Assembly (NCBI GenBank): GCA_023627715.1
Contig: JAMAHW010000084.1
Span: forward strand, 124,001-188,000
Source of the DNA: Periconia sp. R9002
Lineage: Eukaryota > Ascomycota > Dothideomycetes > Pleosporales > Periconiaceae
Length of the DNA stretch: 64,000 nucleotides
Direction: 5' to 3'
Below, piece by piece: positions 1 to 12,247 of this stretch. Position 1 is the stretch's first letter, and each line of letters opens with the position of its first letter. Under the pieces are notes generated by a model. The model saw only the letters and a list, made by a program, of their open reading frames with translations. It was not told the origin of the DNA and searched no databases. A program made the translations under genes and the position numbers.

Positions 1-758
1 CTAATATCGTAGAAATGAGTGTGGAACAGAAGAGAGTGTGATTTAAATTGCAACAAACCTTGGAGAGAAGAGGCAGAAGAGAATTAACCTACCTAAGTGT
101 AAATGAACTCACCTTCTTCCCCCACGACCCCATAACTCCTCCCCTTCACCCCTCTCCCTTTAATCCCCTCCTTTCTCCCTTTACCCCTCTCCCTCCCTAC
201 CCCCCTTCACACACCCCTACCTACCCCCCTACCTACCTCCCCCCTACTCCCCCACAAAAAAAGACACAAAAACAATAGTACAAAAAACATCCATACAACC
301 TAAAACCAAACAATCAAAATCACAGCAACCCTTACAAAAAACTACAGCTATATTACTATATATATTCTACGACTTAATAAGCGCAACTAGGTAGATAGAG
401 TACTATAGGTACTGCAGTAGATATAGGGGGAGGGAAAGATAGGGGTTTTTAGAGGTTTGTTTATTTGACGGGTATGTGTAGGTTTAAGGGGTTTAGAAGG
501 TTAGGAGGGGGCAATGGGGTCTTAGGTGATTTTTAGGTGGTTTTAGTATATTAGAAAGAAGGAAGAAGGGTGACTCTTAGTAGTAGTTGGTGGTGTTAGG
601 ATCGGGGGATTTTTAAGAAGGGTGGGTTAAGAGGTAAGGTAGTGCGAGTAATGATTGGAATTTCGTAGTATAGGGCAGCAACGCTCCAACATAAATACAA
701 CACAAAAACATCTCGATTCAACTTCACATAAAAAACTAACTAACCCCACAGTCCCACT
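1..758. other. intergenic stretch with long polypyrimidine tract
   Basis: No convincing gene is seen. Bases from about 110 to 252 are almost pure C/T on the plus strand, with runs such as CCCTCTCCCTTTA and CCTACCTACC. This is followed by an A-rich stretch and then, from about 420 to 560, a G-rich stretch. The short frame at 48-278 is a proline-rich translation of the polypyrimidine tract and not a credible protein. Confidence 0.7.
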
Positions 759-2321
759 CTACTCCTCAAATCGCTGCCCCAACACAATCTCACACCTCTC
801 CCTCCCATCCCGCTCACTACAAACCACTTTATACCTCCTCACATCATTCCTCAGCACCTCACACGACGCCTGCGCCTCAACACGCTCCCTCCAATCCCCA
901 ATCCACAGCGTCAACTCCTCGAGCGGTTCCCCGACTTTAATATCGCGCAGGTGCTCGAAGAGGTGCAGCACTGAAGTGTCGTTGAGGATTGGGGTGCGGT
1001 ACTGCGGGGGTTCTTCGGGACGGGTCTCGGGGGTTTCTTGCGGTGGTGGTGGTGGGAGGCCGTAGATGTTGTTTGGGGGCTTATCTACGATATCCCAGAC
1101 CATTTCCAAGAATATTTCGAAAGGGGCGTCGACGTAGTCGATTTTACACGGTATGCTTGGTGGGAGGGCGGAATCCCACCAGAACCCTGTGACGAGGTGT
1201 TGTTCTTGGTAGTGGGCTTCTGAGGGGATGTCGAGGTAGAGGGCTAGGGTGCGGAGTTGTGGGATGGAGGTGATGGCGGCGAGGTGGTCTTCGGGCCAGG
1301 TGCCGTTGCGGTAGAGGTTGATGCCTAGGTGGGAGAGGTTTGGGGATTTGGAGAGGTTGCGGAGTTGGTTGGGGGTGAGGGTGTTGTTTGGGGAGCCGTT
1401 GAAGTGTGAGTGGAGGTCTAGATGGGAGAGGAACTGGTCGTGGTGTTGCGTGATTGTGTCGAGGGCGGTTTCGATGTTGTCGTGGGTTAAGGATAGGTTT
1501 TTTAGGGAGTGTGGTGGTAATGCGCGTAGGAAAGGGATGATGGTTTCTGGACCCGTGTCGCTGCTCTCGAAGGATTGAAGGGATAGGAGGTGAGGGGCTA
1601 GTTTGTCTAACGTCTCGTACCGGTCTTGCCATCCGCCGTCGGACGAACATGTTGATCGAATCCGATCGCACCACGTGTCTATGGCCAAATGCTCCAGTTT
1701 CGTCCAGTCCATTGCGTCGAGCCAGAGATCTAGGTTCGTCTTGGTCCTCTGCGTACTGTTCAATCCCATGTAGATTCTGTACTTCTTGTCGCCCCTCGAC
1801 GCGGGGTCCCAGTCCAATACTATACGGGATTTCTTCCACTCGTACTCATTTCTCGCACGTGGTCCCTGCCACATGTTTCGTTCAGAGTGGAATCCGTTTA
1901 TCCGCTGTTCCAGCCATTCGCTTCGCGGTCTCTGTTGTTTGAGGTCGGCCATCCGCTCGTCGTAGGTCGAGAATCTGTCGGGTTCACGATACTCTACGAA
2001 GTGGTGCGGGTCCAGCAACCCTTCACTGAAGTAGTACCCGTCCAGACGCAGGCTTTTCAGAGGTGGGTAACGGTCGCCGCCACTCCAGTTAAGAGGGAGG
2101 TTAAACCCGTTGTATCCAGAGACCCCTGTGTTGAAGCTGATAGAGAGGGCTTCGACATTGAGACACGATGTCAAAGCTTTGTGTACTTCACCGATCTTTC
2201 CGAATTGAGGGTCTTTCCATGGGACGATAACAGATATGGATTTTGGACATCCATCAGAGAGTTTCCAGGACCATGCTGGCACGAAAAGGGGAAGACCGAG
2301 TAATAAAAGCGTGTAAGCCAT
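759..2321 (-). CDS. secreted leucine-rich hypothetical protein
   Basis: Single-exon frame of about 520 aa. I chose the methionine at 2321 because it begins a clean signal peptide (MAYTLLLLGLPLFVPAWSW); the frame is open to another ATG at 2396, which would place 25 residues in front of the signal. After the signal comes an N-terminal region with Trp and Tyr, then about residues 230-400 with spaced Leu/Asn motifs (LKNLSLTHDNIE, LRNLSKSPNLSHLGINLY, LRTLALYLDIP), the pattern of an irregular leucine-rich repeat as in fungal F-box/LRR-like proteins. No F-box is seen. A proline stretch (GLPPPPPQ) precedes a charged C-terminus. Several N-x-S/T sites fit a secreted glycoprotein. It is divergent from the DUF1769 gene. 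The function is not recognised. Confidence 0.75.
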   Translation of the reverse strand: MAYTLLLLGLPLFVPAWSWKLSDGCPKSISVIVPWKDPQFGKIGEVHKALTSCLNVEALSISFNTGVSGYNGFNLPLNWSGGDRYPPLKSLRLDGYYFSEGLLDPHHFVEYREPDRFSTYDERMADLKQQRPRSEWLEQRINGFHSERNMWQGPRARNEYEWKKSRIVLDWDPASRGDKKYRIYMGLNSTQRTKTNLDLWLDAMDWTKLEHLAIDTWCDRIRSTCSSDGGWQDRYETLDKLAPHLLSLQSFESSDTGPETIIPFLRALPPHSLKNLSLTHDNIETALDTITQHHDQFLSHLDLHSHFNGSPNNTLTPNQLRNLSKSPNLSHLGINLYRNGTWPEDHLAAITSIPQLRTLALYLDIPSEAHYQEQHLVTGFWWDSALPPSIPCKIDYVDAPFEIFLEMVWDIVDKPPNNIYGLPPPPPQETPETRPEEPPQYRTPILNDTSVLHLFEHLRDIKVGEPLEELTLWIGDWRERVEAQASCEVLRNDVRRYKVVCSERDGRERCEIVLGQRFEE

Positions 2322-3112
2322 CGGTTCAATGCGATGCGACGTGAAAAGAGCGCAGGAGTGATGAACGTTCGTGGATATACATGACGGATAGTTCAAGAGG
2401 CCAGATATTCACGATGGGAGCAAGATTTCAGAGTAATACGAGACGACAGGCATGGGAGGCCTGAGTAGGCAACTGAATTACGGGCCGCATATCACGTGTC
2501 GGACCCTGAGCAGAAACGACCACATGTAGAAGTCTCATTTAGGCAGTATACACGCATAATTAAATAGCAAGATGTGATTCGGCTGCACTGTGCTGTGAGT
2601 TCTGCAGTCGAAACTGTATCACGTCTACCTATGTACATCAATATCAAAGTTCATCGATGTATACCTGTCCATACCTAAGGAAACATTGAATGCGGAGTAT
2701 CCGCGGATCGGTGTTGCAGGCTAGATAGGAGTGGATTTGAGAAGGGTTTGTGACGATGCAAAAGCGAAATCGGATAAAATGCGCACTGGAGAGACTTTGA
2801 TGAGGCAAGGCGTACGTAGAGGTCTAAGATGTAGAGTGATGGACACCTCCGAGGAATGACCAGATCAAGATAAGCTCACGGCCAAACCGGTTTAGGCCTA
2901 GCGCCGGCAATCCCTGCAGGACCCTCCACACGTCATAGTGAAACTGAACGATCAACAATTTTACGCATCAAAATAAGCTTAAATCCATTCATCCACACGA
3001 CCACCTCTTCTTTCCCCGCACTTTTCTTGTTCCCCTATTCTAGAACTCTCTTCACATATCGCGACTATCAAAATCAAACATACCTCAAGGGAAGGATCGG
3101 AAAATCGCAAAC
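2322..3112. other. divergent intergenic promoter region
   Basis: About 0.8 kb between two divergently transcribed genes, so it should hold both promoters. A pyrimidine-rich stretch lies just upstream of the plus-strand ATG (about 3000-3050: CCTCTTCTTTCCCC and similar), as is common near fungal transcription starts. No other signal is seen. Confidence 0.5.
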
Positions 3113-4129
3113 ATGCCGCCCCACCACGAACAATACATCCTCAAAGTGACGGCCGGTCCGACCTACGACACGTCCAAACACACCAGCGTCCCCGTAAACA
3201 CCGAGAAGCCCATCTCCATATCCTCCGAGCACATCGACGCAGACGTCACGGTGCGCATCAAGGACTACCGAGGCGCGTCTCTTCCACATCCACCACTCCA
3301 GTAGTCCACCCAACTAACCTCTCCACAGGCCTCCCCAAAGACTCCCCCTCCACCTCCCCCTACTTCAGCCACCCCTCGCACCCCTACGACCGCTACTCCA
3401 TCTCCTTCAGCTTCAAGCCCAAAACCCCCGTCAACGGCGCCGACCTCGTCTTCGGCAACGACTTCGACCACCCCATCCGCGACCGCTTACCACCACTCTT
3501 CGACAAGGCCTTCGGCATCGTCAAGTGGTGGATCGACCCGGGGCTAGAAGGCGATGTCTACGGCGACGAACCATACCTCTACGGCCCCTTACTAAGCAGC
3601 ATCAACGTGCTCAACATCTCGCCCCCCACCCCCTCCTCCAACCAAGAAACCGAGGCAGCAGACTCGGAAATCTACACCGAAGACACCTCCGCCCTCGACC
3701 AAACCACCCTCCCCACCACCAGCGCCGCCCGCCAGAAACACTTCCTCACCCCCGCCAACCGCTCCGCCTTTGAATTCTCCCCCGACCACACGTACCGCTG
3801 CGACTTCTTCAACCCGTATCTCGACTTCAACGAGTTTGCGCTCAAGCTTGGGTACGGCCTGCCGCCGATTTCGATACTGGGGCATTGGGATGGGAAGGAA
3901 GCTCTGCGGTAAGCCCATCTATTCCTCGGATTATATGTGTGTGTGGTGGGAATTTACTGACGCGTGAAGCGAACACTCTCTTAGATATGTCCTCAAGAAC
4001 CGCGCGACGGGTACTGAGTTGCTCGTCGTTGTGTTTACCTTGGTCCCGGTCGGGCAGGTGGATACGGCGGGGTTGGCGTCGGTGGGTGGCGAGGGTGGGG
4101 AGGAGAAGGATGTTGAGGATATAGATTAA
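3113..4129 (+). CDS. DUF1769 / UPF0590 family protein
   Basis: Three exons joined by reading-frame continuity: 3113-3272, 3329-3908, 3985-4129, giving about 294 aa. The product matches my memory of the fungal DUF1769 (UPF0590) family: an N-terminal segment ending in the conserved YRG-LPKDSP, then YFSHPSHPYDRYSISFSF, a long acidic linker, and a C-terminal PISILGHWDGK...YVLKNRATGTELLVVVF. The family has no established activity. Intron 2 is a normal GT-AG intron (GTAAGC...TTAG). Intron 1 fits the frame only if its donor is GC (AG/GCGCGT) with acceptor CCACAG; the nearby GT is in the wrong phase. The C-terminus is acidic. Start chosen at the first ATG, which opens the family-like N-terminus. Confidence 0.85.
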
Positions 4130-4820
4130 GTGATAGAATAGAGGAAGAATAGAGGAAGAAGACCACCATCATCAATCGCATATTACACCACCCAATCAAC
4201 TAGAGAAATGTATGTACATACATATAGAGCAACAATAACCCATTACTACATGGTTACCAACTTCATACATACTTACTTAGCACATACATGTACATAAGTA
4301 CATATGTATCCATCACCTACCTACCTACCTACCTAAAACAGTGACGTCCCTACCTCACTCATAAAGAAGAACACAAGAGGAAAATGTTTCGCGTTGATAC
4401 ATGGATGTTTACATCACTTAGTAGGTAGTTACCTTTTCTCAACTAGAGCGTTAACATACATAGGTACACATAATACATACATGCGAAAACCTCGTTCGCC
4501 GAGTACTGTACTGTACTATACGTAGTTACTCGGCGGGAAGGGAGGGAGGGAAGGTATTCGACGCCGTTAAATTCCATTCACAAGAAACTTTTTTTTGGCT
4601 AAGATGGAACGGACGCAGGTAGGTAGAGGTACATATGTAGATGTTCCGACGCACACATGTGGGACAAAGGATGAAAAAAAAAAAAACGAAAAAACACTAC
4701 GCATGTACATACCTAACACATACAAATAATATCTCCTCATTTATTCTTTTTTCTCAAAACTTTTTTTCTATACAAAAAAAAAACGGTCTGACCAAGCACA
4801 ACAACAATGATTTGACACCA
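4130..4820. other. convergent 3' intergenic region with microsatellite
   Basis: It lies between the 3' ends of two convergent genes. It holds a CTAC tetranucleotide microsatellite (see separate entry), many TACATA-type near-repeats (4200-4310), and A/T homopolymer runs near 4590, 4675 and 4780 that probably include poly(A) signals. No gene is seen. Confidence 0.6.
4313..4335. repeat. CTAC tetranucleotide microsatellite
   Basis: Five to six tandem CTAC units are visible, inside a longer TAC/CAT-rich stretch. Confidence 0.85.
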
Positions 4821-5959
<1,139 letters not shown>

Positions 5960-6533
5960 TGAGTTGGTTTAGACGGTGTACGTCTTTTTTTCCTCTCGTT
6001 CTTGGTGAGAGTGAAGTTTATGAGATGAGCAACACTCACAGACTGAGAAATAATACATTACAAGCCCTAAGCCTACTAGCGCCGCCATCTACCCCAGCTG
6101 ATTGGCCCAGACCCCAGATCTCCTCCCCCAACCCGGTCTCCGAACATCGGAGCACGCACTAGTCCGCATTAAGCCATCATCGTATTTTTAAAGGTTATGT
6201 CATGTACGGCACATCCATCCAAGCAAGTCCAGAACCCTGTACCACTACTTGGCTGTGTCGAATACGAAGTAGAATCGTCGTACAGTACATACACGCACGC
6301 ACAAGAGTCTATATATAGGCATGTATGTACTTATCTATGCGATTCTGGAGGGGGCTGCATGATCTGTGTGGTGCTCGCGTGACGTTGTCATACAATGGGA
6401 CTTTTGTTTTTCGATAGCGGAGAAATATGGTGATATGAACAAAGGTTTTTGATATGAAGAAAGGCTTATCATCTGTTACACTCGTATGTGAAGTTGCCAT
6501 GTACAACGAGGAAGAACACAGAGGATGCATAAA
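5960..6533. other. intergenic, LYS12 promoter side
   Basis: About 570 bp between the LYS12 start and the 3' end of the F-box gene. It should contain the LYS12 promoter. Near 6310 there is a TATATATA stretch. No clear Gcn4-type TGACTC site was noted. No gene is seen. Confidence 0.5.
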
Positions 6534-8097
6534 TCAAGGAATGTGGGTAAACTCCTCAATGTTGACCCGTTGGTAGAAAGACACATGTCCAAACGGCTCC
6601 CAGTACTGCGCAAGACGGTCGTGCGAGATAAGTATGAGCTGAGACGCCAGGTAGTCATCTGAAAATTTAGTTAGTGGAACGTCAAAACTTGCTTTTCATT
6701 ATGGACTCACCATCTCTGAACCCCCTGGCCGCAATATGCCCCACGCTCTTCACGATCCGCGCCCCCTTGAACATATCCTCTGTGGCCACACGGATCAGAC
6801 CATCAGGCCCAATGTCCGGTGCGATGAAGGTGTACTCGCCACGAGGGATGTTGGGGTCGCCCGTGAGCTTGACCGCTTCGATGCGGCCACTGTAGACCGT
6901 CTCGTCGGCAGGCTCGGGTGACGATGAATGTCCATCGCCACCACTGTTTCCAGTTTTCAAGGTGGAGGCGCTGTCTTCTAGGGAAGTACCTTCGTCCCAC
7001 GAGTTCCACCCTTCGTCCTCGGCTGCTTCTTGGCCGTCTTCGGTAGCATCGGTGGGCGCCGTGCTCCAAGATCCAGCACTGCTCACGCTGCCTTCGCGTT
7101 CTCTCGCTCGCACCACCCATTCCGCACGCTCCGGCAGCGGCTTTGGGTCGTCCGGCTGCATGATGGCGAGAAACTCGCAGCCGTGGCCGGCGTAATCTCC
7201 ACACCAGATACCCTGCCACGGCTTCTGAGGCGTAGGCGTGTAGCACTCCTCCGGCAAGGTCGCCCACGTTGTGATGTCCTCGCCGGCTCGCACCATGCCC
7301 GGGTGTTGACGCGATGAGAATTCCATCCACCTCCGCATCCTGAACGTCGCCGTCGACAGCTCGGACATCGCCGACGGGCGGTTCCCGATGCTTCGGAAAT
7401 GCGTCGACGAGTCACTGCGAGATCGGATCGGACTGGGAAGGGTGAGCGGCGGCCATATAGGCGTTGCGAAGGTGGTGATGTCAGCAGGCCATGGTCTCGC
7501 GAGCATGAGTGACGAGTAGATGCCAGCCGATGGACGCGGCGATTCGTTGCTCAAGTTCATGCGTATCTCTCGCTGGAGTCGGTTTTGTATGCCGCGGTCT
7601 GCATTTTCATACCCGTAAGCATCCAAACGCACAACTGGCTGGTTGAGGTCGAGTTGGATGCGAGGGTTGAAAGTGTGGATGATGGCGTCGGGGTTCCATT
7701 CCCAGGTTTGAAATGCAGGTTGGCGACGCTCAGCTACGAGAGCGTAGGCCTCGATGGCGTTGATGCGATGGTCGTAACGTGCTATGAGGAGTTTGCCCGT
7801 GTGGGCGTTGTCGGCGAACCATATCTTGTTTCGAGGGATGAACCAGTATGGATGATGAAGGATGAATAGCTCGCGCCATGAGAGGTGAGCCGGTTTGCGA
7901 ATAAGGGGGTTGTGAGTATTCTCCTGCACGAAACGCTGATACAGTGTATCTTGGTGAGAGTGAGTGTGGAGAGCACGACATGTACGGCCAGTGGCCAGCA
8001 GATCACTCCACGATAAATAGGACAGAATATGGTGAATCAGTTCAGAAGGTAGTGAGAGCAGGGGCGGATGCTCGGATGTGATATCCATGGGAGACAT
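6534..8097 (-). CDS. F-box protein with FBXO31-like substrate domain
   Basis: Two exons, 6711-8097 and 6534-6658, about 503 aa. The F-box is at residues 13-50 (LLSLPSELIHHILSYLSWSD). An FBXO31-like domain follows: HLSWRELFILHHPYWF, then GIWCGDYAGHGCEFLAIMQ near residue 300 and GRIEAVKLTGDPNIPRGEY near 405, matching the KITGDPNIPAG element I know from FBXO31. A disordered acidic/Ser segment (about 330-390) lies between. The single-exon frame stops soon after GFRDGE, but a GTGAGT donor and TTTTCAG acceptor add a strongly conserved end (LISHDRLAQYWEPFGHVSFY). FBXO31-type proteins are SCF ubiquitin-ligase substrate adaptors; that role here is inferred from family. I chose the second ATG (8097), closer to the F-box; another lies 16 codons upstream. 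Confidence 0.9.
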
Positions 8098-9901
8098 CTT
8101 GAATGTCGACGTCAGAAAAATAAACTTGGTGAGAAGTAGTATCAAGAAATGGTAAATGGGAAGTTTCCGTGTTTGAAAATTTTGATAAAGTGTCTCGGTG
8201 CCAGCGACGCCTGGGGAGAGAGAAGGGCAATGTACAAATACCTACGCAAGTACGGTACCAGTGACGAACGAGCCGTCTGGCCTCAGAATTCAGCGCAAGC
8301 CGTGACGGTGCCTCCGACCCCGCACTGTCACGGCGCAGCTTTGCAGGGCAATTCAAGAGGTATTACTACTATCGTCGACGGTCGTCCTCGGGTCCACATG
8401 CGTCAACCCAAACCTGAGCTCAAGCCTCAGCGTGCCAAACATAGACTGGAGCGGCAGCAGAGGCGGCCGAGGGTTGGGCCGAAAGCAGCGCAGCGCGTGG
8501 GCCAAAAGGGTGCAGGACGTAAACCGTTATCTGGAGTCGAGGGCGTGTCACCTTCCGGATTGAAGCTAGGATTGGCTGGTTTGGGCGTTGAGATAGACGA
8601 GCGCGTGTCCCTCGCCAATCTCACACGTCTCTTCTGACCTTCTCGTTTGGAGCGTCCCGGCAATTGTCTGGAGGAGCAGAGGGGGATACGGCGATATCGG
8701 CCGCAAAATGATGCGATACAGGGGGGGCAAGCAATATATTCTCCGCAAAGTCCAAGCACTGGGCAAGCGTTGTATATACTTGACCCAGTCGGCCGAGGTG
8801 GGCAGCAGCAGTGATAATGGTCCTCGGATATGACGTCAGATAGCGTTTCAGGCAGACAGCCGATAGTGAGGCGATGAGGGGAGAGTCAGATGAACAGTCT
8901 GGCGACGGCAGAGAGGGGAGAATATTGGCCAGTGGTTGGTCTTGTCCATGATGCTCAGAGTCGAGACGAGATGGATATTGACGAGATGATGATGAAGGAG
9001 GTCCGTGCATCTTATTCCCTTTCGGCTTAGCGTAAGATTTCCAACCTTCCCAAAATGGTAATTCGAGAACAAGCCGTTGATTACTGTCCAGTAAATCCCA
9101 TTTGGTCACCTACTTGTCTTACCCATGGGTGTTAATATATGGCATCGTGGCCTGGACTGCTATCATCCAAAATCACCACCTCTTGAATTCCCATTTCATC
9201 TAATCGATAAACCAGTCAATCTTGAGGTTACAATTGATGTCAATATTGTACAACTATGACTCGCACGACACCAGAAGCAACCTTCCGTATCCGTTCTACA
9301 TTGTCCACTTTTTTTGCATCCTTTCGCTTCTGCAGCAGTACGTAGTCAAGTCCGACTTCTGCATCTTCATGTGATTGTAAGGATGAGATAAAAAAAATAA
9401 GTCAAGTTGACATTTACAAGCCATTGCATATGTGAGAGAACGAGCGGGATAAACCTCTTATCCATCCTCCCTACCTTCTCACCATATTTACAAAAATGTA
9501 TTAAAAAAGTCATCTACTTGGTGGAATTCTGATGCAAAGCTATCACTCTCTGAACAGGTGGGAGAATTCACAGAATATAGGCCCCTAAGTACTTCACACT
9601 CAAGTACAGTGTAGAAATTGTATCAAAGCTTCAAACTATCACCAATGTGTAAATTTCACATACACCTAGAGCTCTCCACATTTTTCTTCTTTTCTTTTTC
9701 TACTCTTTTCTTTTTTTTGCGATTGATCTACAAACGGTGTTTTTAGAGCTAAACGCACGTAGACTGGCGGCACGACGTACATAACCGAATACGAGAACGA
9801 AGAAGCAAAACAATCCCACCCGTTCAGCTCCCTCGCAACTCTGCCATGCAGCTTGATACACAAAAGATTCATCACCAATTGATGCAAACAAACGACTGCA
9901 C
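8098..9901. other. 1.8-kb divergent intergenic region
   Basis: It separates the F-box gene (-) from the HET gene (+). A strong hairpin sits at 8300-8333 (separate entry). Two open frames, 8149-8637 (+) and 8621-9109 (-), have arginine/proline-rich or serine/leucine-rich translations without recognisable domains, and I do not call them genes. A T-rich stretch (9680-9720) lies about 200 bp upstream of the HET start. Confidence 0.5.
8300..8333. repeat. perfect-length inverted repeat (hairpin)
   Basis: CCGTGACGGTGC is followed after 10 nt by GCACTGTCACGG, a 12-bp stem with one G-T wobble. It lies about 200 bp upstream of the F-box gene. No larger element around it could be delimited. Confidence 0.7.
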
Positions 9902-12247
9902 GTGCGTAACCAGCGCACAATGAACCTCTCCAACCTCCCAACCAGAACCCACCAGTCACCCGCACACTTCACCCCCACGTTCTGCCCAGCATGTCTAGCC
10001 TTCGACGACGAGCTGTCCCGCATCGAGAGCCTCATCGAGGAACCCGAGCCCCAAGCCAAAAGTGAAAACGTCCCAGGCCCAACCCAGCAGCTCATCAGCT
10101 TGGCACCCTTTCACATCAGCAAGGCGCAACACATCTGGGAGCACAGTGCTACGTGTAGATCCTGCAGGAGCCTCCAGAGTTACGTGTCACGAAGATTCCC
10201 TTCCTTCATTGGCGGTACCTCCCCGATCGCTCTACATGCGCTATCGGTGAGCGCTGCCTTGCTACCTCACTTCCCGGACTCCACGGTACCGAGGTTATTC
10301 CTGAAGGCGGGCGTCGACATCATCTCGAAGGAGACGGACGCGGAATCCGCACCGAGCGTGGATGAGTTTTACTCCACGACTCCGTCGTCCAAGGATGGAC
10401 TGCTGGTGCGCGCGGTAGGACCCAGGATCGACTTCGCGCAGATGCGCCAGTGGATCAGCGAGTGCCGCGTCGCTCACGGAACCAAGTGCTCGCGATCACA
10501 GCTCCCCAACGACTGGGGCCTCGTCAGCCTCGAAACGCATGACTTGAAGTTTTATCTCATCGACGTACATCGTATGTGTCTCGCCGTGTCGACGATGAAA
10601 GCGGCTCCCCCGTATGTGGCGCTGAGCTACCGCTGGGGCGATCCTCAGCGCTCCACGCAGTGTCGTTTGGCTAATCTCGCGGTAATGATGGCGCCTGGGG
10701 GACTGATGAACGAGCAGGTTGTTTTGGCACCTACGATCCAGGACGCTATTACTTTTACCAGAGAGGTAGGATTCCGTTACCTTTGGATCGACGCGTTATG
10801 CATTGTGCAAGATGACTACGCCATAAAGCCGACATACCTAAGCCTTATGGGCACAGTGTACGCAGACGCCGTACTCGTCCTAGCAATCCTCGAAGGCAAC
10901 GCGGACATGGGGATTTCCGGAATCGGCCACGATCGTGACATCTCAGACACCATCACCCTCCCTACCCGCAGCCTAATCAAGAAAACCCGCCGCATCGCCG
11001 GCAAGGAAACCTTCAGCGATAAAACGTGGGCGACGCGAGGCTGGACGTTTCAGGAGGGACTCTTCGCGAGTAAAATGCTCACCATCGATGACTTCGCCTC
11101 GTGGCATTGTCCGTGTGCGAACTGGATGGAGGAAGTCTCACGGCCTTCTCCCCAAGCCCCAACCAACCCTTCAAATCAATCTAACAAGCCCCCTCTAGCA
11201 CCCTCCACATTCCTCGACTTCCCCCGCGTCCCATCCTACATGTCCCTATCCGCCTACGCCCGCCTCATCCACTCCTACAACACGCGCTCTCTAACCATGG
11301 ACTCAGATGCTCTAAACGCCGTCGCCGGCGTAACAGGCCGCTTACACAGTCTCTTCCCGGACGGCTTTATCCAAGGACTCCCTCAATTCTACTTCGACGT
11401 CACGCTCCTCTGGCAGCCGCGCTCTCCTCTCCGACGCAGAACCAACACCCCAAACCAACCCCCCCTTTCCTCCTGGTCCTGGGCGGCGTGGCACGGCGAT
11501 CTAGATCTCTCCGCATGGTCCGATAGCCACCTCGTCTACGACGAACCGCTGGCGTGGCGCAACAACCACATCGTCGACTGGCAAAAACTACGGTGCGTGA
11601 CGAGCGAGACCGGCGAGGTTAAGCAAGAGTGGCGGCCGATTGACTTCACCTTCCACGCTCCACGGAGCCGTTTCGAGGATCCCTCCGTCACGGCCATGCC
11701 CACGGGATGGCACGCTCACCAGGACGTATCCACGGATGGAGGGGTCGCGGGTAGCAGGTACTTTACGTATGACCCCCACGACAGCGACCATATGCAAGGC
11801 CTCAAATTCCGCTTTCCCTTCCCCCCGTTTGAGAGACTGCGGAATGTTGATCGTGAGAGTTGGCATGTCAACCTCATAAAGGCAAAACTACAGGTATCCT
11901 CCTTCAAACTCGACACATTCTCCCTACCTCCCTCTACCTCAGCATATAGCGTAGAAAATGTCCATCTCGTCAATGAAGCGGACGAGAAGGTTGGTTGGGT
12001 CAAACTCAATCTGTACAATGAAGAGCGCCCAGCGCACGGGACGGAGTGCGAGCTGGTCGCGATTTCCGAGTCCGTTAGGGATGATAGATTTGAGAAGTTG
12101 GAGACGGGGTTTGACAGTGAATGCTTTATGAATGTGTTGTGGGTTGAGAGGGAGGGGGATGTCGCGTATCGTCGCGCTTTGGGAAGGGTGGAGAAGAGTG
12201 CTTGGGAGAGGGGTTGTGTGGGGGAGATCGAGGTCGTGCTGGGTTGA
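9902..12247 (+). CDS. HET-domain protein (heterokaryon incompatibility type)
   Basis: Single exon, 781 aa (775 if the second in-frame ATG at 9920 is used). The HET domain spans about residues 230-410 and shows its blocks in order: YVALSYRWGD, LAPTIQDAITFTREVGFRYL, LWIDALCIVQDD, MGTVYADAVLVLAI and WATRGWTFQEGLFASKML. Upstream are cysteine pairs (FCPACLAF, CRSCRSLQ) that could bind a metal. The C-terminal half (410-781) is diverse, with SWSWAAWHGDLDLSAW typical of the region after HET. HET proteins trigger programmed cell death on meeting non-self alleles in fusing fungal cells, but most paralogues have no tested allele partner, so a role in incompatibility is a family inference. No NACHT or repeat domain is attached. 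Confidence 0.92.
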   Translation: MRNQRTMNLSNLPTRTHQSPAHFTPTFCPACLAFDDELSRIESLIEEPEPQAKSENVPGPTQQLISLAPFHISKAQHIWEHSATCRSCRSLQSYVSRRFPSFIGGTSPIALHALSVSAALLPHFPDSTVPRLFLKAGVDIISKETDAESAPSVDEFYSTTPSSKDGLLVRAVGPRIDFAQMRQWISECRVAHGTKCSRSQLPNDWGLVSLETHDLKFYLIDVHRMCLAVSTMKAAPPYVALSYRWGDPQRSTQCRLANLAVMMAPGGLMNEQVVLAPTIQDAITFTREVGFRYLWIDALCIVQDDYAIKPTYLSLMGTVYADAVLVLAILEGNADMGISGIGHDRDISDTITLPTRSLIKKTRRIAGKETFSDKTWATRGWTFQEGLFASKMLTIDDFASWHCPCANWMEEVSRPSPQAPTNPSNQSNKPPLAPSTFLDFPRVPSYMSLSAYARLIHSYNTRSLTMDSDALNAVAGVTGRLHSLFPDGFIQGLPQFYFDVTLLWQPRSPLRRRTNTPNQPPLSSWSWAAWHGDLDLSAWSDSHLVYDEPLAWRNNHIVDWQKLRCVTSETGEVKQEWRPIDFTFHAPRSRFEDPSVTAMPTGWHAHQDVSTDGGVAGSRYFTYDPHDSDHMQGLKFRFPFPPFERLRNVDRESWHVNLIKAKLQVSSFKLDTFSLPPSTSAYSVENVHLVNEADEKVGWVKLNLYNEERPAHGTECELVAISESVRDDRFEKLETGFDSECFMNVLWVEREGDVAYRRALGRVEKSAWERGCVGEIEVVLG

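Noticed and set aside
1144..1839. 231-codon minus-strand frame
   Set aside because: Arg/Pro/His-rich shadow of the leucine-rich gene in another frame.
8149..9109. Two open frames of 162 codons (plus 8149-8637, minus 8621-9109)
   Set aside because: Biased, domain-free translations, no splice support and a position in a divergent promoter region; kept as intergenic.
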